Part shown: in pieces, positions 1 through 8,507 of the stretch
Layout: every line of letters begins with the position of its first letter
Position numbering within the stretch: the first letter of the stretch is position 1
DNA from: CAZGOM01 sp964542875
GTDB lineage: Bacteria > Planctomycetota > Phycisphaerae > Phycisphaerales > Phycisphaeraceae
DNA: 64,000 bases
Assembly (NCBI GenBank): GCA_964542875.1
Contig: CAZIWA010000004.1
Coordinates: 1 to 64,000, forward strand
Direction of reading: 5' to 3'
Program-made: the position numbers and the translations under genes
The notes under the pieces: generated by a model
Databases searched by the model: none
Told to the model about the DNA's origin: nothing
What the model saw: the letters and a program-made list of their open reading frames with translations, nothing else

Positions 1-1074
1 TCAATGCGCTTCCTCTTCCGTCCTGAACTCCTCAAACGCCGCCTTGTTGAACGCCTTCATATACGCCGCGTTGCCGTCGATGACGCCCGCCTTGTAGTAG
101 CCCATCAGGCACTGGTCCATCGTCTGCATGCCGTCCTGCTTGGACATTTCGATCATGCCGTTGATCTTGGAGATCGCACCTTCGCGGATCATGTTCGAAA
201 GGCCTTCCTTCTTCAGGAGAATCTCGTGCGCCGCGATACGGCCTTTGCCGTCGGCCTTCTTCAAAAGAAGCTGCGAAACGATCGCCTGGATCGATTCCGA
301 AAGCATCGTGCGCACCTGCGGCTGCTGACCCGCCGGAAACACGTCGATGATGCGGTCGATCGTCTTCGCCGCGGAGTTCGTGTGCAGCGTGCCAAACACG
401 ATCAAGCCCAGTTCCGCCGCCGTCAGCGCCAGGCCGATGGTTTCCAGGTCACGCATTTCGCCCACCAGGATCACGTCCGGGTCTTCACGCACCGCGGCCC
501 GCAGCGCCGTCGCAAACGTGTGCGAGTGCTGGCCCACCTCGCGCTGCGTGATCACCGATGTCCGGTTCTCATGCACGAATTCAATCGGGTCTTCGATGGT
601 GATGATGTGCCGCGCGTAGGTCTTGTTGATCGAGTCGATGATCGCCGCCAGCGTCGTGGATTTACCCGAGCCCGTCGGCCCCGTCACCAGCACCAGGCCG
701 GAGCGCACGTGCGCCAGGTTTGCCACCGCGGGCGGCAGCTTCAGGTCTTCGCACGTGAGCACCTTGTCGGGAATCTGCCGGAACACACACCCGCGGCCAA
801 ACGCCTGCTTCAGGTAGTTGCACCGGAAACGCGCCACGCCTTCCAACCCGTACGCAAAGTCAAGGTCGCCGCGTTCCTCGTACTTCTTGAACTGGTCCGC
901 ACGGCAGATTTCCGTCATGTACTCCAGCAGCATCGGCTCCGTCAGCACCGGATGGTTGGGGATCGCCTTCAGCTCACCGTCCACGCGCACCTTCGGCGGT
1001 TCGCTCTCCAGCATGTGAAGGTCAGACGCCTTTTGGCTTTTGACGTACCTGAAAAGTTCATCGATTTTTGGCAT
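1..1074 (-). CDS. pilT: Type IV pilus retraction ATPase, PilT family
   Basis: This 357-residue protein has the length and layout of PilT, the hexameric cytoplasmic ATPase that powers type IV pilus retraction. An N-terminal PAS-like region (about residues 1-110) is followed by a RecA-like core. Visible motifs are Walker A GPTGSGKST (about 132-140), the Asp box TIEDPIEF (about 159-166), Walker B ILVGEMRD with Glu206, and the His box GTLHTNS with His231. The C-terminal NMIREG matches the AIRNLIRE-type signature of PilT. The stop codon is the first three bases of the window, so the gene is complete. It is preceded by a second PilT-like gene on the same strand with a 94-bp gap, so the two probably form one leftward transcription unit. 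No clear Shine-Dalgarno is seen before the ATG. Family assignment is firm; PilT versus a PilU role is not decided by sequence alone. Confidence 0.93.
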   Translation of the reverse strand: MPKIDELFRYVKSQKASDLHMLESEPPKVRVDGELKAIPNHPVLTEPMLLEYMTEICRADQFKKYEERGDLDFAYGLEGVARFRCNYLKQAFGRGCVFRQIPDKVLTCEDLKLPPAVANLAHVRSGLVLVTGPTGSGKSTTLAAIIDSINKTYARHIITIEDPIEFVHENRTSVITQREVGQHSHTFATALRAAVREDPDVILVGEMRDLETIGLALTAAELGLIVFGTLHTNSAAKTIDRIIDVFPAGQQPQVRTMLSESIQAIVSQLLLKKADGKGRIAAHEILLKKEGLSNMIREGAISKINGMIEMSKQDGMQTMDQCLMGYYKAGVIDGNAAYMKAFNKAAFEEFRTEEEAH

Positions 1075-1168
1075 GGTCGTATCGCTGTTCTTGTCGCTGT
1101 TTGAAAAGTTCGTTTCCTGAAACTCACCGGGCTCTTCTCCTCATGGGAAGAGCGCAAGGCCTTTAGAC

Positions 1169-2818
1169 CTATTCCTTGCTGTTGGCCGTCATCGTCTTGG
1201 GGCTGTCCGCGTACCGGATCGCCGTTTCCTTGGTGATGATCCCCTGCTGCATCAGTTCCAGCAGTGAATGGTCCATCAGCTTCTGTCCCTGCTTCTTGCC
1301 CACCTGCATCAGCGAGGGAAGCTGGAATGTCTTGGAGTCGCGGATCAGGTTCGCCACCGCCAGGTTCACGTACAGCACTTCCAGCGCCACCACCCGGCCC
1401 TTGCCGTCGGCCCGCGGCACCAGTTGCTGCGTGATCACGCCGCGAAGCGATTCCGAAAGCATCGTCCGGATCTGCCCTTGCTGGTCGGACGGAAACACGT
1501 CCACCACCCGGTCCACCGTGCGCGCCGCGGACTTCGTCTGCAGCGTCCCGATCACCAGGTGCCCCGTTTCCGCGGCACGGATGGCCAGCGACACCGTTTC
1601 CAGGTCACGCATGTCGCCGATCATGATCACGTCCGGGTCTTCACGCAGCGCGCCCTTAAGCGCAGCGGCGAAGCTCGCCGTGTGGTTGGGCACCTGGCGC
1701 ATCGTCACGTTGCAGCCCTTGGACTTGTGCAGGTATTCCACCGGGTCTTCCACGGTGATGATGTGGTCTTTGCGCGAGCTGTTCACCAGGTCGATCAGCG
1801 CCGCCGCCGTCGTCGACTTGCCGCACCCCGCAGACCCCGTCACCAGCACCAGCCCCTGGTGGTATTCCGTCAGCTTGGCGATCGAATCCGGCAGCCCCAG
1901 CTCCGCCAGCGTGGGGATGCGCGGCGGGATGTACCGGAAAATAATGTCCGCCCCGCGGAACTGCTCCAGCGCGTTCGCCCGAAACCGCCCGATGTTCGGG
2001 TCATCAAACGAAAAGTCCAGGTCATGGTTGCGCAAAAAGTGCTGCTGCTGCGAATCGTTCATGAACCCCAGCACAATCGCCTGCGCCTGCTGCGCCGTCA
2101 GCGGCGGCAGCGTCGACATCACCAGCTTCCCGTGCTGCCGGTAAAACGGCGGCGTCCCCGCCGAAAAGTGCATATCGCTCGCACCCGCTTTGATCGCGTC
2201 TTTCAAAAACTTCACCGCCCCCGCGTCCAGCGCGTTGGGCGCCACAGGGCACTCGATGCGTTCCTTGGCGTCTTCCGGCGGCGGCACATACGGAATCGGC
2301 GACTGCAGCTTGTTCTGCTTCAGCGAAGGCAAAAGCTCGCCTGTCGACTTGATGATCTTGCTGTTGGCCACCGGCGCAGGCGCTGCCTGCCCCGTGTCGC
2401 CCTGCACGCGCTCGCCCAGCCCGCCCGAAGTAGGCTTGAGAATCTTGGATTGCACCGGCGCAGCCGCCGCGGGAGCAGCCGCCGGGGCCGCAGGCTTGGG
2501 CGCAGCAGGCGCTGGCGCACTGGTTTTGGCCGCCGTAGGCGGAATGTATTCAATGTTCGGCTCTTTGGCCGCAGGTGCCGGTGCCGGCGCCGCGGCAGGC
2601 GCGCCCGTGCCCTGCTTGTCGATCACTTCCTGCACCTTCTTCTTGATGATCTCCACATGCTGCGCCTTCACAAACCCCTTGGTTTGCAGCGCCTGCTCAA
2701 TGGATTCCCCCGTCTTTCCCACGTGTACAACCACCTCGTCCCACTGCTGCTGGGTAATGAGTTTGTTGTGAACACAAATCTTGCCCCACAGGGCGGTTTT
2801 CATATCCGGGTTGGCCAT
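1169..2818 (-). CDS. PilT/PilU-like ATPase with N-terminal extension and altered motor motifs
   Basis: A 549-residue PilT-family protein. Residues 1-70 resemble the MshEN/GspE-N type module (LITQQQWDEVV followed by a second, similar helix pair). Residues about 72-185 are an Ala/Pro-rich linker, and the RecA-like ATPase core follows. Walker A is GSAGCGKST (about 328-336) and the Asp box is TVEDPVEY. In Walker B the usual GEMRD reads GDMRD (Asp402), and the His box GTLHT reads GTLQT (Gln427). These changes hit residues conserved in PilT, so the protein may be an accessory or slow motor, as PilU is to PilT, or a regulatory subunit. That role is inference. It lies upstream of the canonical pilT on the same strand, consistent with co-transcription. 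The ATG start at 2816-2818 fits the N-terminal module. Confidence 0.85.
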   Translation of the reverse strand: MANPDMKTALWGKICVHNKLITQQQWDEVVVHVGKTGESIEQALQTKGFVKAQHVEIIKKKVQEVIDKQGTGAPAAAPAPAPAAKEPNIEYIPPTAAKTSAPAPAAPKPAAPAAAPAAAAPVQSKILKPTSGGLGERVQGDTGQAAPAPVANSKIIKSTGELLPSLKQNKLQSPIPYVPPPEDAKERIECPVAPNALDAGAVKFLKDAIKAGASDMHFSAGTPPFYRQHGKLVMSTLPPLTAQQAQAIVLGFMNDSQQQHFLRNHDLDFSFDDPNIGRFRANALEQFRGADIIFRYIPPRIPTLAELGLPDSIAKLTEYHQGLVLVTGSAGCGKSTTAAALIDLVNSSRKDHIITVEDPVEYLHKSKGCNVTMRQVPNHTASFAAALKGALREDPDVIMIGDMRDLETVSLAIRAAETGHLVIGTLQTKSAARTVDRVVDVFPSDQQGQIRTMLSESLRGVITQQLVPRADGKGRVVALEVLYVNLAVANLIRDSKTFQLPSLMQVGKKQGQKLMDHSLLELMQQGIITKETAIRYADSPKTMTANSKE

Positions 2819-3118
2819 GTCGCGCTCTTTGCTTTTTGATGTGCGCCTCGCCCAGGCTCAGGATCGCTCCCTCCAAGCCCAGACCAGACACTGGTTCTAG
2901 CTATCGTAGACTAAATCCCTTTCATGAGGCTGGCAAGAATCAATCAATCCCCCGACATGTCGTGCACGCGCCAGCAACAAACCCCTCCCCCAAAACCCGT
3001 TCGCACCACCCCTCTGCCACATCTGACATCTTCCATCCAACATTCTTAAAACCCCCTCCCCCCTGTTTGCACCCTCGCATCCCCCTGTGTCACAATCACC
3101 TCCACTTGGAGGGACACC
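2819..3118. other. Divergent intergenic region between PilT-like gene and hydrolase
   Basis: This 300-bp gap separates a leftward and a rightward gene, so it should carry promoters for both. I see no tRNA, no convincing small ORF and no clear -10/-35 pair. The only distinct structure is the hairpin at 3087-3117 covering the hydrolase ribosome binding site, listed separately. Confidence 0.5.
3087..3117 (+). promoter_or_regulatory. Hairpin that sequesters the hydrolase Shine-Dalgarno
   Basis: CCTCC (3099-3103) and GGAGG (3108-3112) are perfect complements around a 4-base loop. An outer stem pairs GTGTC (3087-3091) with GACAC (3113-3117). GGAGG is the only Shine-Dalgarno for the ATG at 3119, so the fold would occlude translation initiation. 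A regulatory role is inference. Confidence 0.4.
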
Positions 3119-4204
3119 ATGCAAGAAACGATTACCCCGCAGCCTCGGCTCATGGTCGAGGGTTACATGTTGAACCGGTTCAAAAAGGTTTCGCGCCAGC
3201 TCGGCTACAAGGCCGCCACGCCCGCGGAACATAAAAAATGGGCCAAAGCCACCCGCGCCAAGCTCCGCGCGCTCACCGGCTTTGATTCCATGATCCAGGC
3301 CCCCGCCAAGCCCGTCATCACCCAAACCGTCAAGAAGGACGGCTACACCCGGCACCGGATGGAAATCCAGACCGAGCCCGGCGTCATCATGCCTTTCTAC
3401 GCCCTCGTCCCCGACGGCAAAGGCCCCTTCCCCGTCGTCATCTGCGCCCACGGCCACGCCTCAGGCGGCAAATACTCCCCCGCCGGCATTGACGAAATCC
3501 CCGTCATCGCCAAGCAGATCAAAGAATACAACTACGACTACGGCGTGAAATTCGCCCAGTCCGGCGCCATCGCCCTCTGCCCCGACGCCCGCGGCTTCGG
3601 CGAACGCCAGGAACGCCTCAACAATCTCTGGTCCAAAGGCGATCCCCTCGTCCAAAGCTGCCAGCTCATCAACCAGATGGCCTTCCCCCTGGGCCAGACC
3701 GTCACCGGCATGTGGGCCTGGGACCTCCTGGCCCTCGCACGCTACTCCCAAACCCGCAAAGACATCATCAAAGGCCACCTCGCCTGTGTCGGCCTCTCCG
3801 GCGGCGGACTCCAAACCCTCTGGGCCACCGCCCTCGACGGTGACGACCTCATCAAGGTCGCCGTCGTCTCCGGCTACTTCTACGGCTACCGCGAATCACT
3901 CCTCATCCAGCACGGCAACTGCTCCTGCAACTACGTCCCCCACCTCTACGAAAACGTAGACATGGGTGACGTCGCCGCCCTCATCGCCCCCCGCCCGCTC
4001 CTCATCGAAACCGGCGACAAAGACCCCCTCAACGGCGAGTCCGGCCTCAAAAACGTCTTCGACCAGCTCAAGATCACCCGCAAGGCCTACAAAACCCTCG
4101 GCGCTGACCAATACCTCGTCCACGACGTCTTCCCCGCGGGCCACAAGTGGCACGGCGAAATCTCCGTCCCCTGGGTCATGCAATCCCTCGAAAACCTCCC
4201 GTAG
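3119..4204 (+). CDS. Alpha/beta hydrolase, dienelactone hydrolase/acetyl-xylan-esterase-like
   Basis: A 361-residue alpha/beta-hydrolase without an obvious signal peptide, so probably cytoplasmic. The nucleophile elbow is GLSGGG with Ser227. The oxyanion region reads ICAHGHASGG (about 108-117). The acid is Asp300 or Asp302 in LIETGDKDP, and the catalytic His is probably His342 in PAGHKWHG. The long N-terminal lid and the CPDARGFGERQE segment resemble the Abhydrolase_7 / acetyl xylan esterase-like group common in planctomycetes, which acts on acylated carbohydrates or unknown esters. The substrate cannot be read from sequence. The start is set by GGAGG seven bases upstream of ATG. The gene abuts directly on the tandem repeat: the first repeat unit begins one base after the TAG stop. 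Confidence 0.85.
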   Translation: MQETITPQPRLMVEGYMLNRFKKVSRQLGYKAATPAEHKKWAKATRAKLRALTGFDSMIQAPAKPVITQTVKKDGYTRHRMEIQTEPGVIMPFYALVPDGKGPFPVVICAHGHASGGKYSPAGIDEIPVIAKQIKEYNYDYGVKFAQSGAIALCPDARGFGERQERLNNLWSKGDPLVQSCQLINQMAFPLGQTVTGMWAWDLLALARYSQTRKDIIKGHLACVGLSGGGLQTLWATALDGDDLIKVAVVSGYFYGYRESLLIQHGNCSCNYVPHLYENVDMGDVAALIAPRPLLIETGDKDPLNGESGLKNVFDQLKITRKAYKTLGADQYLVHDVFPAGHKWHGEISVPWVMQSLENLP

Positions 4205-4575
4205 GGTGCGGCCGAGTCCGCGAGGCCCACCACTCCGGCTCCATGACCCAACAAACCAAACAACACCCAACAACGCCCCCTCGCATAGGGCTCTGCTGTA
4301 ATGCGTTACCCCCGTAAGGTGCGGCCGAGTCCGCGAGGCCCACCACTCCGGCTCCATGACCCAACAAACCAANNNNNNNNNNNNNNNNNNNNNNNNNNNN
4401 NNNNNNNNNNNNNNNNNNNNNNNNNNNNNNNNNNNNNNNNNNNNNNNNNNNNNNNNNNNNNNNNNNNNNNNNGGTGCGGCCGAGTCCGCGAGGCCCACCA
4501 CTCCGGCTCCATGACCCAACAAACCAAACAACACCCAACAACGCTCCCCTCGCACAGGGCCCTGCTGTAATTCCG
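4205..4575. repeat. Tandem repeat, ~113-bp unit, at least three copies
   Basis: Unit 1 starts at 4205, unit 2 at 4318 (113 bp later), and unit 3 at 4473 directly after a run of N. Each begins GGTGCGGCCGAGTCCGCGAG and continues with the same approximately 98-bp core ending near CTGCTGTAAT. Units 1 and 2 are joined by a 15-bp linker. Unit 3 differs by a few substitutions (CTCCCCTCGCACAGGGCC in place of CCCCCTCGCATAGGGCT). All frames give low-complexity translations that look non-coding. The true copy number is hidden by the assembly gap. Confidence 0.9.
4373..4472. other. Assembly gap of 100 N inside the tandem repeat
   Basis: Exactly 100 N characters, the conventional placeholder for a gap of unknown length. 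The gap breaks repeat unit 2 and resumes at the first base of a new unit, so the assembler stopped because of the repeat. The real length here may be much longer or even shorter. Confidence 0.99.
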
Positions 4576-4595
4576 ACCAGCCCCCAGACCCTTCT

Positions 4596-5936
4596 TCATC
4601 CCTCAATCTCGATCCTCAAATACTTCACCCACCGGTCCTCTCCTTCCGCCAGCACATGAATCGTGTTGGACGCCGGGCACCCCGCGCGCGCCGACGCCAC
4701 AAAAAACAGCGGCTGCGCCACCGTGTGTCCCAGGTCTTGGGTCGACTTCACGCCGCCATCCGCGTTCAGCTCCATCAGCACCAGCGTGCAATGGTTCTGC
4801 GCACCCATCGCCGGCGTGGCCCGCGGGTCGCCCACGCTGGCCAGCACAAACCGCCGCCCGTCGATTGTCTGATGAAACCTCGCAAACCGTGCGCACGTCC
4901 CCGGCTGGTCTTCATCCAGTTGCATCAGGCGGTGCGTCGCCTCCACCTTTCCCTCCGTCACGCGTGCGGCGTTGAGCGACCAGCTCTGCTTCTGACCCGG
5001 GAAAAACTCATCGCGGATTCGCACGTCCAGCGCGCGCTCCACCCACATCACCGTCACGCTCTGCGCCGCCTCCGGATTGAGGGTCATGTCGCACGGGTAG
5101 ATCCATCCGCATGTGGCTTCCCGGCTGGCCACTTCCACCCACGGCGCAAACCCTGAAGACGTGATGTCCTTTGTCCACGTGAAAAACAGCCGCCGGAAGT
5201 CATAGTCCCACTTTTGCCCGCTCACCTTGAACTTCGCCTCACGCCACGCGGCATTGGGCTCCACGATGTCGCTCACTCCGCAGAAATAAAACGACCGCTG
5301 GTCCAGCAGCACGCTGGGGTAGCAGATTCGGATGGCCTGCGGCTCGGCATAGTCCGCGCCCCACGGCCACTCCAGCTTGCCCGGGTACCCCCACTGGCCG
5401 TTGGCATCACGCAGGGACCACACCTGGTCTCCCTGGTCCACCTGGTGCAGCTCGATCACTTCCCCCGACCGCGCATCCGCGGCGAAGGACCGGTAAGAGT
5501 GTTCTCCAAAGTAGTGCCCCACGGGAAACGCATAGGCTTCCTTCACCAGCGTCCCCTCGGGGTTGGCCGCATCCAGGGTGAAGGTAAGCGCCTCCGGCGC
5601 CGCCGGGCCGGACATCTTGTCAGGCGGCGTCAGCGTCGGGTTGGTCGATATCAGCCCCAGGTTCTGCCCCGGCAGCACCGCCATCGGCACCGGCTCGCGC
5701 GTGCGCCGGCTGTCTTGATGGATCTTCTTCCACCCATCCTTGCCCCGGCGCCACAGCGACCATTTCGCATTCAGCCACGGCACGGCCTCTTCCGTTTTTT
5801 CAAACGACGTCGCAAACAGCTCCCCTCCCGGGGTCGAAACCAGCGTCGTGCTCCCAAAACACCAGAACGGGTTGGCCCCGTTGTTGGTGGGCTGGTGCTG
5901 ATAAATGTCTTCCACCGCGGTGATCTTCGCTGCCAT
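4596..5936 (-). CDS. Hypothetical protein, probable beta-propeller (BNR/sialidase-like)
   Basis: A 446-residue protein with no signal peptide. It is rich in Trp/Phe and short beta-strand segments (WSLWRRGKDGWKKIHQDS, FCFGSTTLVSTPGGELFATSF and similar), the pattern of a six-bladed BNR/sialidase-like propeller, although classical SxDxGxTW boxes are weak. I do not recognise a specific family. An upstream in-frame GTG/ATG would add nine residues, but GAAAGG lies eight bases before the ATG at 5936 and decides the start. It faces leftward between the repeat and the divergent M42 aminopeptidase. Similar Trp-rich propeller proteins occur twice more in the window (7186-8307 and 57596-58873), suggesting a shared role in sensing or cleaving a sugar. 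That is inference. Confidence 0.7.
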   Translation of the reverse strand: MAAKITAVEDIYQHQPTNNGANPFWCFGSTTLVSTPGGELFATSFEKTEEAVPWLNAKWSLWRRGKDGWKKIHQDSRRTREPVPMAVLPGQNLGLISTNPTLTPPDKMSGPAAPEALTFTLDAANPEGTLVKEAYAFPVGHYFGEHSYRSFAADARSGEVIELHQVDQGDQVWSLRDANGQWGYPGKLEWPWGADYAEPQAIRICYPSVLLDQRSFYFCGVSDIVEPNAAWREAKFKVSGQKWDYDFRRLFFTWTKDITSSGFAPWVEVASREATCGWIYPCDMTLNPEAAQSVTVMWVERALDVRIRDEFFPGQKQSWSLNAARVTEGKVEATHRLMQLDEDQPGTCARFARFHQTIDGRRFVLASVGDPRATPAMGAQNHCTLVLMELNADGGVKSTQDLGHTVAQPLFFVASARAGCPASNTIHVLAEGEDRWVKYLRIEIEG

Positions 5937-6062
5937 CGCGCAACCTTTCTCAAGGCCCGCCACGGGCCTTTAAATGACCTTCACGCCGTCGGGATTCGCC
6001 GCACCCCTTCTTCTCTTAAGCCGCATTGGGGCCAGACGCCCGTTTCGGGTAGTCTGTCTGCC

Positions 6063-7124
6063 ATGAACCTCAAACTCCTTGAATCGTTGATTATGACACC
6101 GGGCGTGCCCGGCCGTGAACACCGGGTCCGCGCGCTTGTTCAAAAAGAGATCGCCGGTCTCTTTGATGAAACCCGGATCGACCCCCTCGGCTCGCTCATC
6201 TGCGTCCGCAAGCCTCGGCCCGCCAAGGGCAAGCCCAAGGCAAAGCCCACGCGCGTCATGCTCGCCAGCCACATGGACCAGATCGGCTTCCTCGTCCGTC
6301 ACATCGACGGCGCAGGCTACCTCAAGCTCCAGCCCGTAGGCGGCTTTGATACCCGCAACCTCTTCGCCCGCACCGTCTGGGTCTGCCCCGATGTCAACGA
6401 CTCCAGCAAAGACATGCTCGGCGCCATGAACCCCGCCGGCAAGCCCATCCACATCGCCGAAGAAGCCGAAAAGAACAAGGTCCCCCAGGTCGGCGAATTC
6501 ATGGTCGACCTCGGCCTCCCCGTCGATGAAGTCAAAAAGCGCGTCAAAATCGGCGACATGGTCGTCATGCGCGCCACCTTTGATAAGGTCGGCAACACCA
6601 TCGTCGGCCAGGCCATGGACAACCGCTTTGCCGTCTGGGTCGCCATCGAAGCCATCAAGGCCCTCAAGCACCACGACTGCGAAATCCACGCCGTCTTCAC
6701 CGTTCAGGAAGAAGTCGGCTGCCGCGGCGCAGGCACCAGCAGCTACCACGTCGACCCCGACATCGCCATCAGCCTCGACGTCACCCTCTGCTGCGACACC
6801 CCCGGCGTCCCCGAAGACCAGCGCGTCACCAAGCAAGGCGACGGCGCAGGACTCCTGGTCATGGACTCCAGCATGATCAGCGACCTTGAGCTCGTCGAAG
6901 ACTTTGAAAAAACCGGCGTCAAACACAAAATCAAAACCCAGCGCTCCATCCTCCCCCGAGGCGGCAACGATGGCTATGCCATCCAGCTCAAGCGCGCCGG
7001 TCGCCGCACCTTCACCCTCGTCTGCCCCACCCGCTACGTCCACACCGTCACCGAAATGATCCACCTCGACGACCTGGACTCCTGCCGCAAACTCCTCAGC
7101 GCCTACCTCACCGACGTGAAATGA
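6063..7124 (+). CDS. M42 family dinuclear-metal aminopeptidase
   Basis: A 353-residue cytosolic peptidase of family M42 (tetrahedral aminopeptidase / glutamyl aminopeptidase / FrvX group), which trims peptides from the N terminus. The metal and catalytic set is complete: His70 and Asp72 in ASHMDQIGF, Asp186 in QAMDNRFAVW, the Glu216-Glu217 pair in VQEEVGCRG, Asp239 in SLDVTLCCDTPG, and His327 in CPTRYVHTVTEM. SILPRGGNDG is also typical of the family. Length is normal. The ATG at 6063 gives the expected N-terminus (LLESLIMTPGVPGRE). It is followed 61 bp downstream by a same-strand sialidase-like gene, possibly co-transcribed. Substrate preference cannot be told from sequence. Confidence 0.93.
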   Translation: MNLKLLESLIMTPGVPGREHRVRALVQKEIAGLFDETRIDPLGSLICVRKPRPAKGKPKAKPTRVMLASHMDQIGFLVRHIDGAGYLKLQPVGGFDTRNLFARTVWVCPDVNDSSKDMLGAMNPAGKPIHIAEEAEKNKVPQVGEFMVDLGLPVDEVKKRVKIGDMVVMRATFDKVGNTIVGQAMDNRFAVWVAIEAIKALKHHDCEIHAVFTVQEEVGCRGAGTSSYHVDPDIAISLDVTLCCDTPGVPEDQRVTKQGDGAGLLVMDSSMISDLELVEDFEKTGVKHKIKTQRSILPRGGNDGYAIQLKRAGRRTFTLVCPTRYVHTVTEMIHLDDLDSCRKLLSAYLTDVK

Positions 7125-7185
7125 ATCACCGACCCGTTTGTACGCTTGAGTTCTCTTTAAATCACAATTCATAATTTCTTCTCCC

Positions 7186-8307
7186 ATGCTCAACCTGAAA
7201 ATCACCGGCTATCGCGTCCTCTACGACAACCCCGACCATCCCTCCAGCTATTCACAGGCCATCCTGGTCAACGGCCGCCTGGTCATGACGTTCATCCGCG
7301 CCAGTGACGGCGCCAAGGGCCTCCGCGGCTCCCTCGTCCACTCCTCGGACACGGGTAAAACCTGGTCCTCCCCCGCCCCCTTTGGCCCGCCCATCGCCGA
7401 CCCCACCGCCAGCAACCAGACCACCCATGTCGTCGGCGTCACCCAGGAAGGCAAGATCCTCGCTGTCGGCTACATCATCGAAAAAGCCATCGATGAACAA
7501 AACAACTACCGCGACGGCGTGAAGTGGCGTCCAAACTCCGTGCTCATCGGCCTGGGCGACCCCGACACCCTCGAATTCCAATGGACCAAGTTCCCCCAGT
7601 TCACCTTCGGCGGCGAAAGCTTTGTCGAACCCGGCCTCATCAGCAACAACGGCCGGCTCATCATGACCTGCTGGGGCGCAAACAAAAAAGGCGACAACTG
7701 GGGCGCCGGCGTCCTCATCAGCGATGACCACGGCAAAACCTGGGAATTCAAGCAATCCGCCCTCGAACCCGACCCCAACATCCGCAAAAATTACGACATG
7801 CCCGCCGGCTATAACGAGCAGACGCTCTTTGAGCTCCACTCCGGGCGCATCGTCTCCATCATCCGCGGCCGCGATAAACTCGGCGCCATCCACGGCGCCT
7901 GCGGCAGCGAAGCTTGGTTCTCCCGCACCTACTCAGACAACCGCGGCGAAACCTGGAGCAAGCCCCACTTCACAAACCTCGCCGGCACTGGCGGATCGCA
8001 AAACAGCATCGTCCTCGCCGACGGCAGCATGGTCATGGCCGCGCGCATCCCCTGCTTCTGGACCCAAAACGAAAACCACTGGCTCGTGGGCCTCCACCTC
8101 GCCCGCAGCTTCGACGAAGGCAAAACCTGGCAGACCCAGCACCTCGTCACCCGCCACCCCTCCGGCAAACCCTTCCAGCGCTACTACGACCCCATGAACG
8201 GCAACTTCGTCAAACTCGAGCCCAACCGCTGGCTCTATGTCTTTGGCCACTTCAACCACGCCGAAAAGCTCGACCCCACCCTCGCCCTCGAACTCCTCGC
8301 CGAGTAA
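7186..8307 (+). CDS. Sialidase-like protein with four Asp boxes
   Basis: A 373-residue six-bladed beta-propeller of the sialidase/BNR superfamily. Four Asp boxes (S-x-D-x-G-x-T-W) are visible: SSDTGKTW near 53-60, SDDHGKTW near 179-186, SDNRGETW near 250-257 and SFDEGKTW near 308-315. An N-terminal Arg in TFIRASDG and EQTLFELHSGR are compatible with the sialidase active-site architecture, but a full Arg triad is not proven by eye. There is no signal peptide, so it would act in the cytoplasm on imported sugars or is exported by an unseen route. It sits just downstream of the M42 peptidase on the same strand. Planctomycetes carry many such proteins, most of unknown substrate. Confidence 0.85.
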   Translation: MLNLKITGYRVLYDNPDHPSSYSQAILVNGRLVMTFIRASDGAKGLRGSLVHSSDTGKTWSSPAPFGPPIADPTASNQTTHVVGVTQEGKILAVGYIIEKAIDEQNNYRDGVKWRPNSVLIGLGDPDTLEFQWTKFPQFTFGGESFVEPGLISNNGRLIMTCWGANKKGDNWGAGVLISDDHGKTWEFKQSALEPDPNIRKNYDMPAGYNEQTLFELHSGRIVSIIRGRDKLGAIHGACGSEAWFSRTYSDNRGETWSKPHFTNLAGTGGSQNSIVLADGSMVMAARIPCFWTQNENHWLVGLHLARSFDEGKTWQTQHLVTRHPSGKPFQRYYDPMNGNFVKLEPNRWLYVFGHFNHAEKLDPTLALELLAE

Positions 8308-8342
8308 TCACGTACTTCATTTAAAGCCTCTCGATCTCTTAC

Positions 8343-8377
8343 CCCCTCTCCCTTTGGAGAGGGCCAGGGTGAGGGTC
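8343..8377. repeat. REP-like palindromic element, copy 1
   Basis: CCCTCTCC and GGAGAGGG form a hairpin followed by CCAGGGTGAGGGTCG. The same layout recurs at 20961-20998 and 33807-33844. The family, a CCTCTCC hairpin plus GGGTGAGGGT tail, is widespread in bacterial intergenic regions. No function is assigned. Confidence 0.75.
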
Positions 8378-8507
8378 GCCGACACGCACCCACAACGTTC
8401 CCCCAATCCATCACTCTTAAACCCCTGACTCCGCCTCTTCGACACTGACGCGGGACACCGGACGCAGGACTCTCTTCCCTCCCACCCCCCGCTACAATGC
8501 CCAATTC

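Noticed and set aside
4176..4606. Several ORFs running through the tandem repeat and the N gap
   Set aside because: They are repeats read as protein across unknown bases. Translations repeat the same Trp/Gly-rich string and have no family features.
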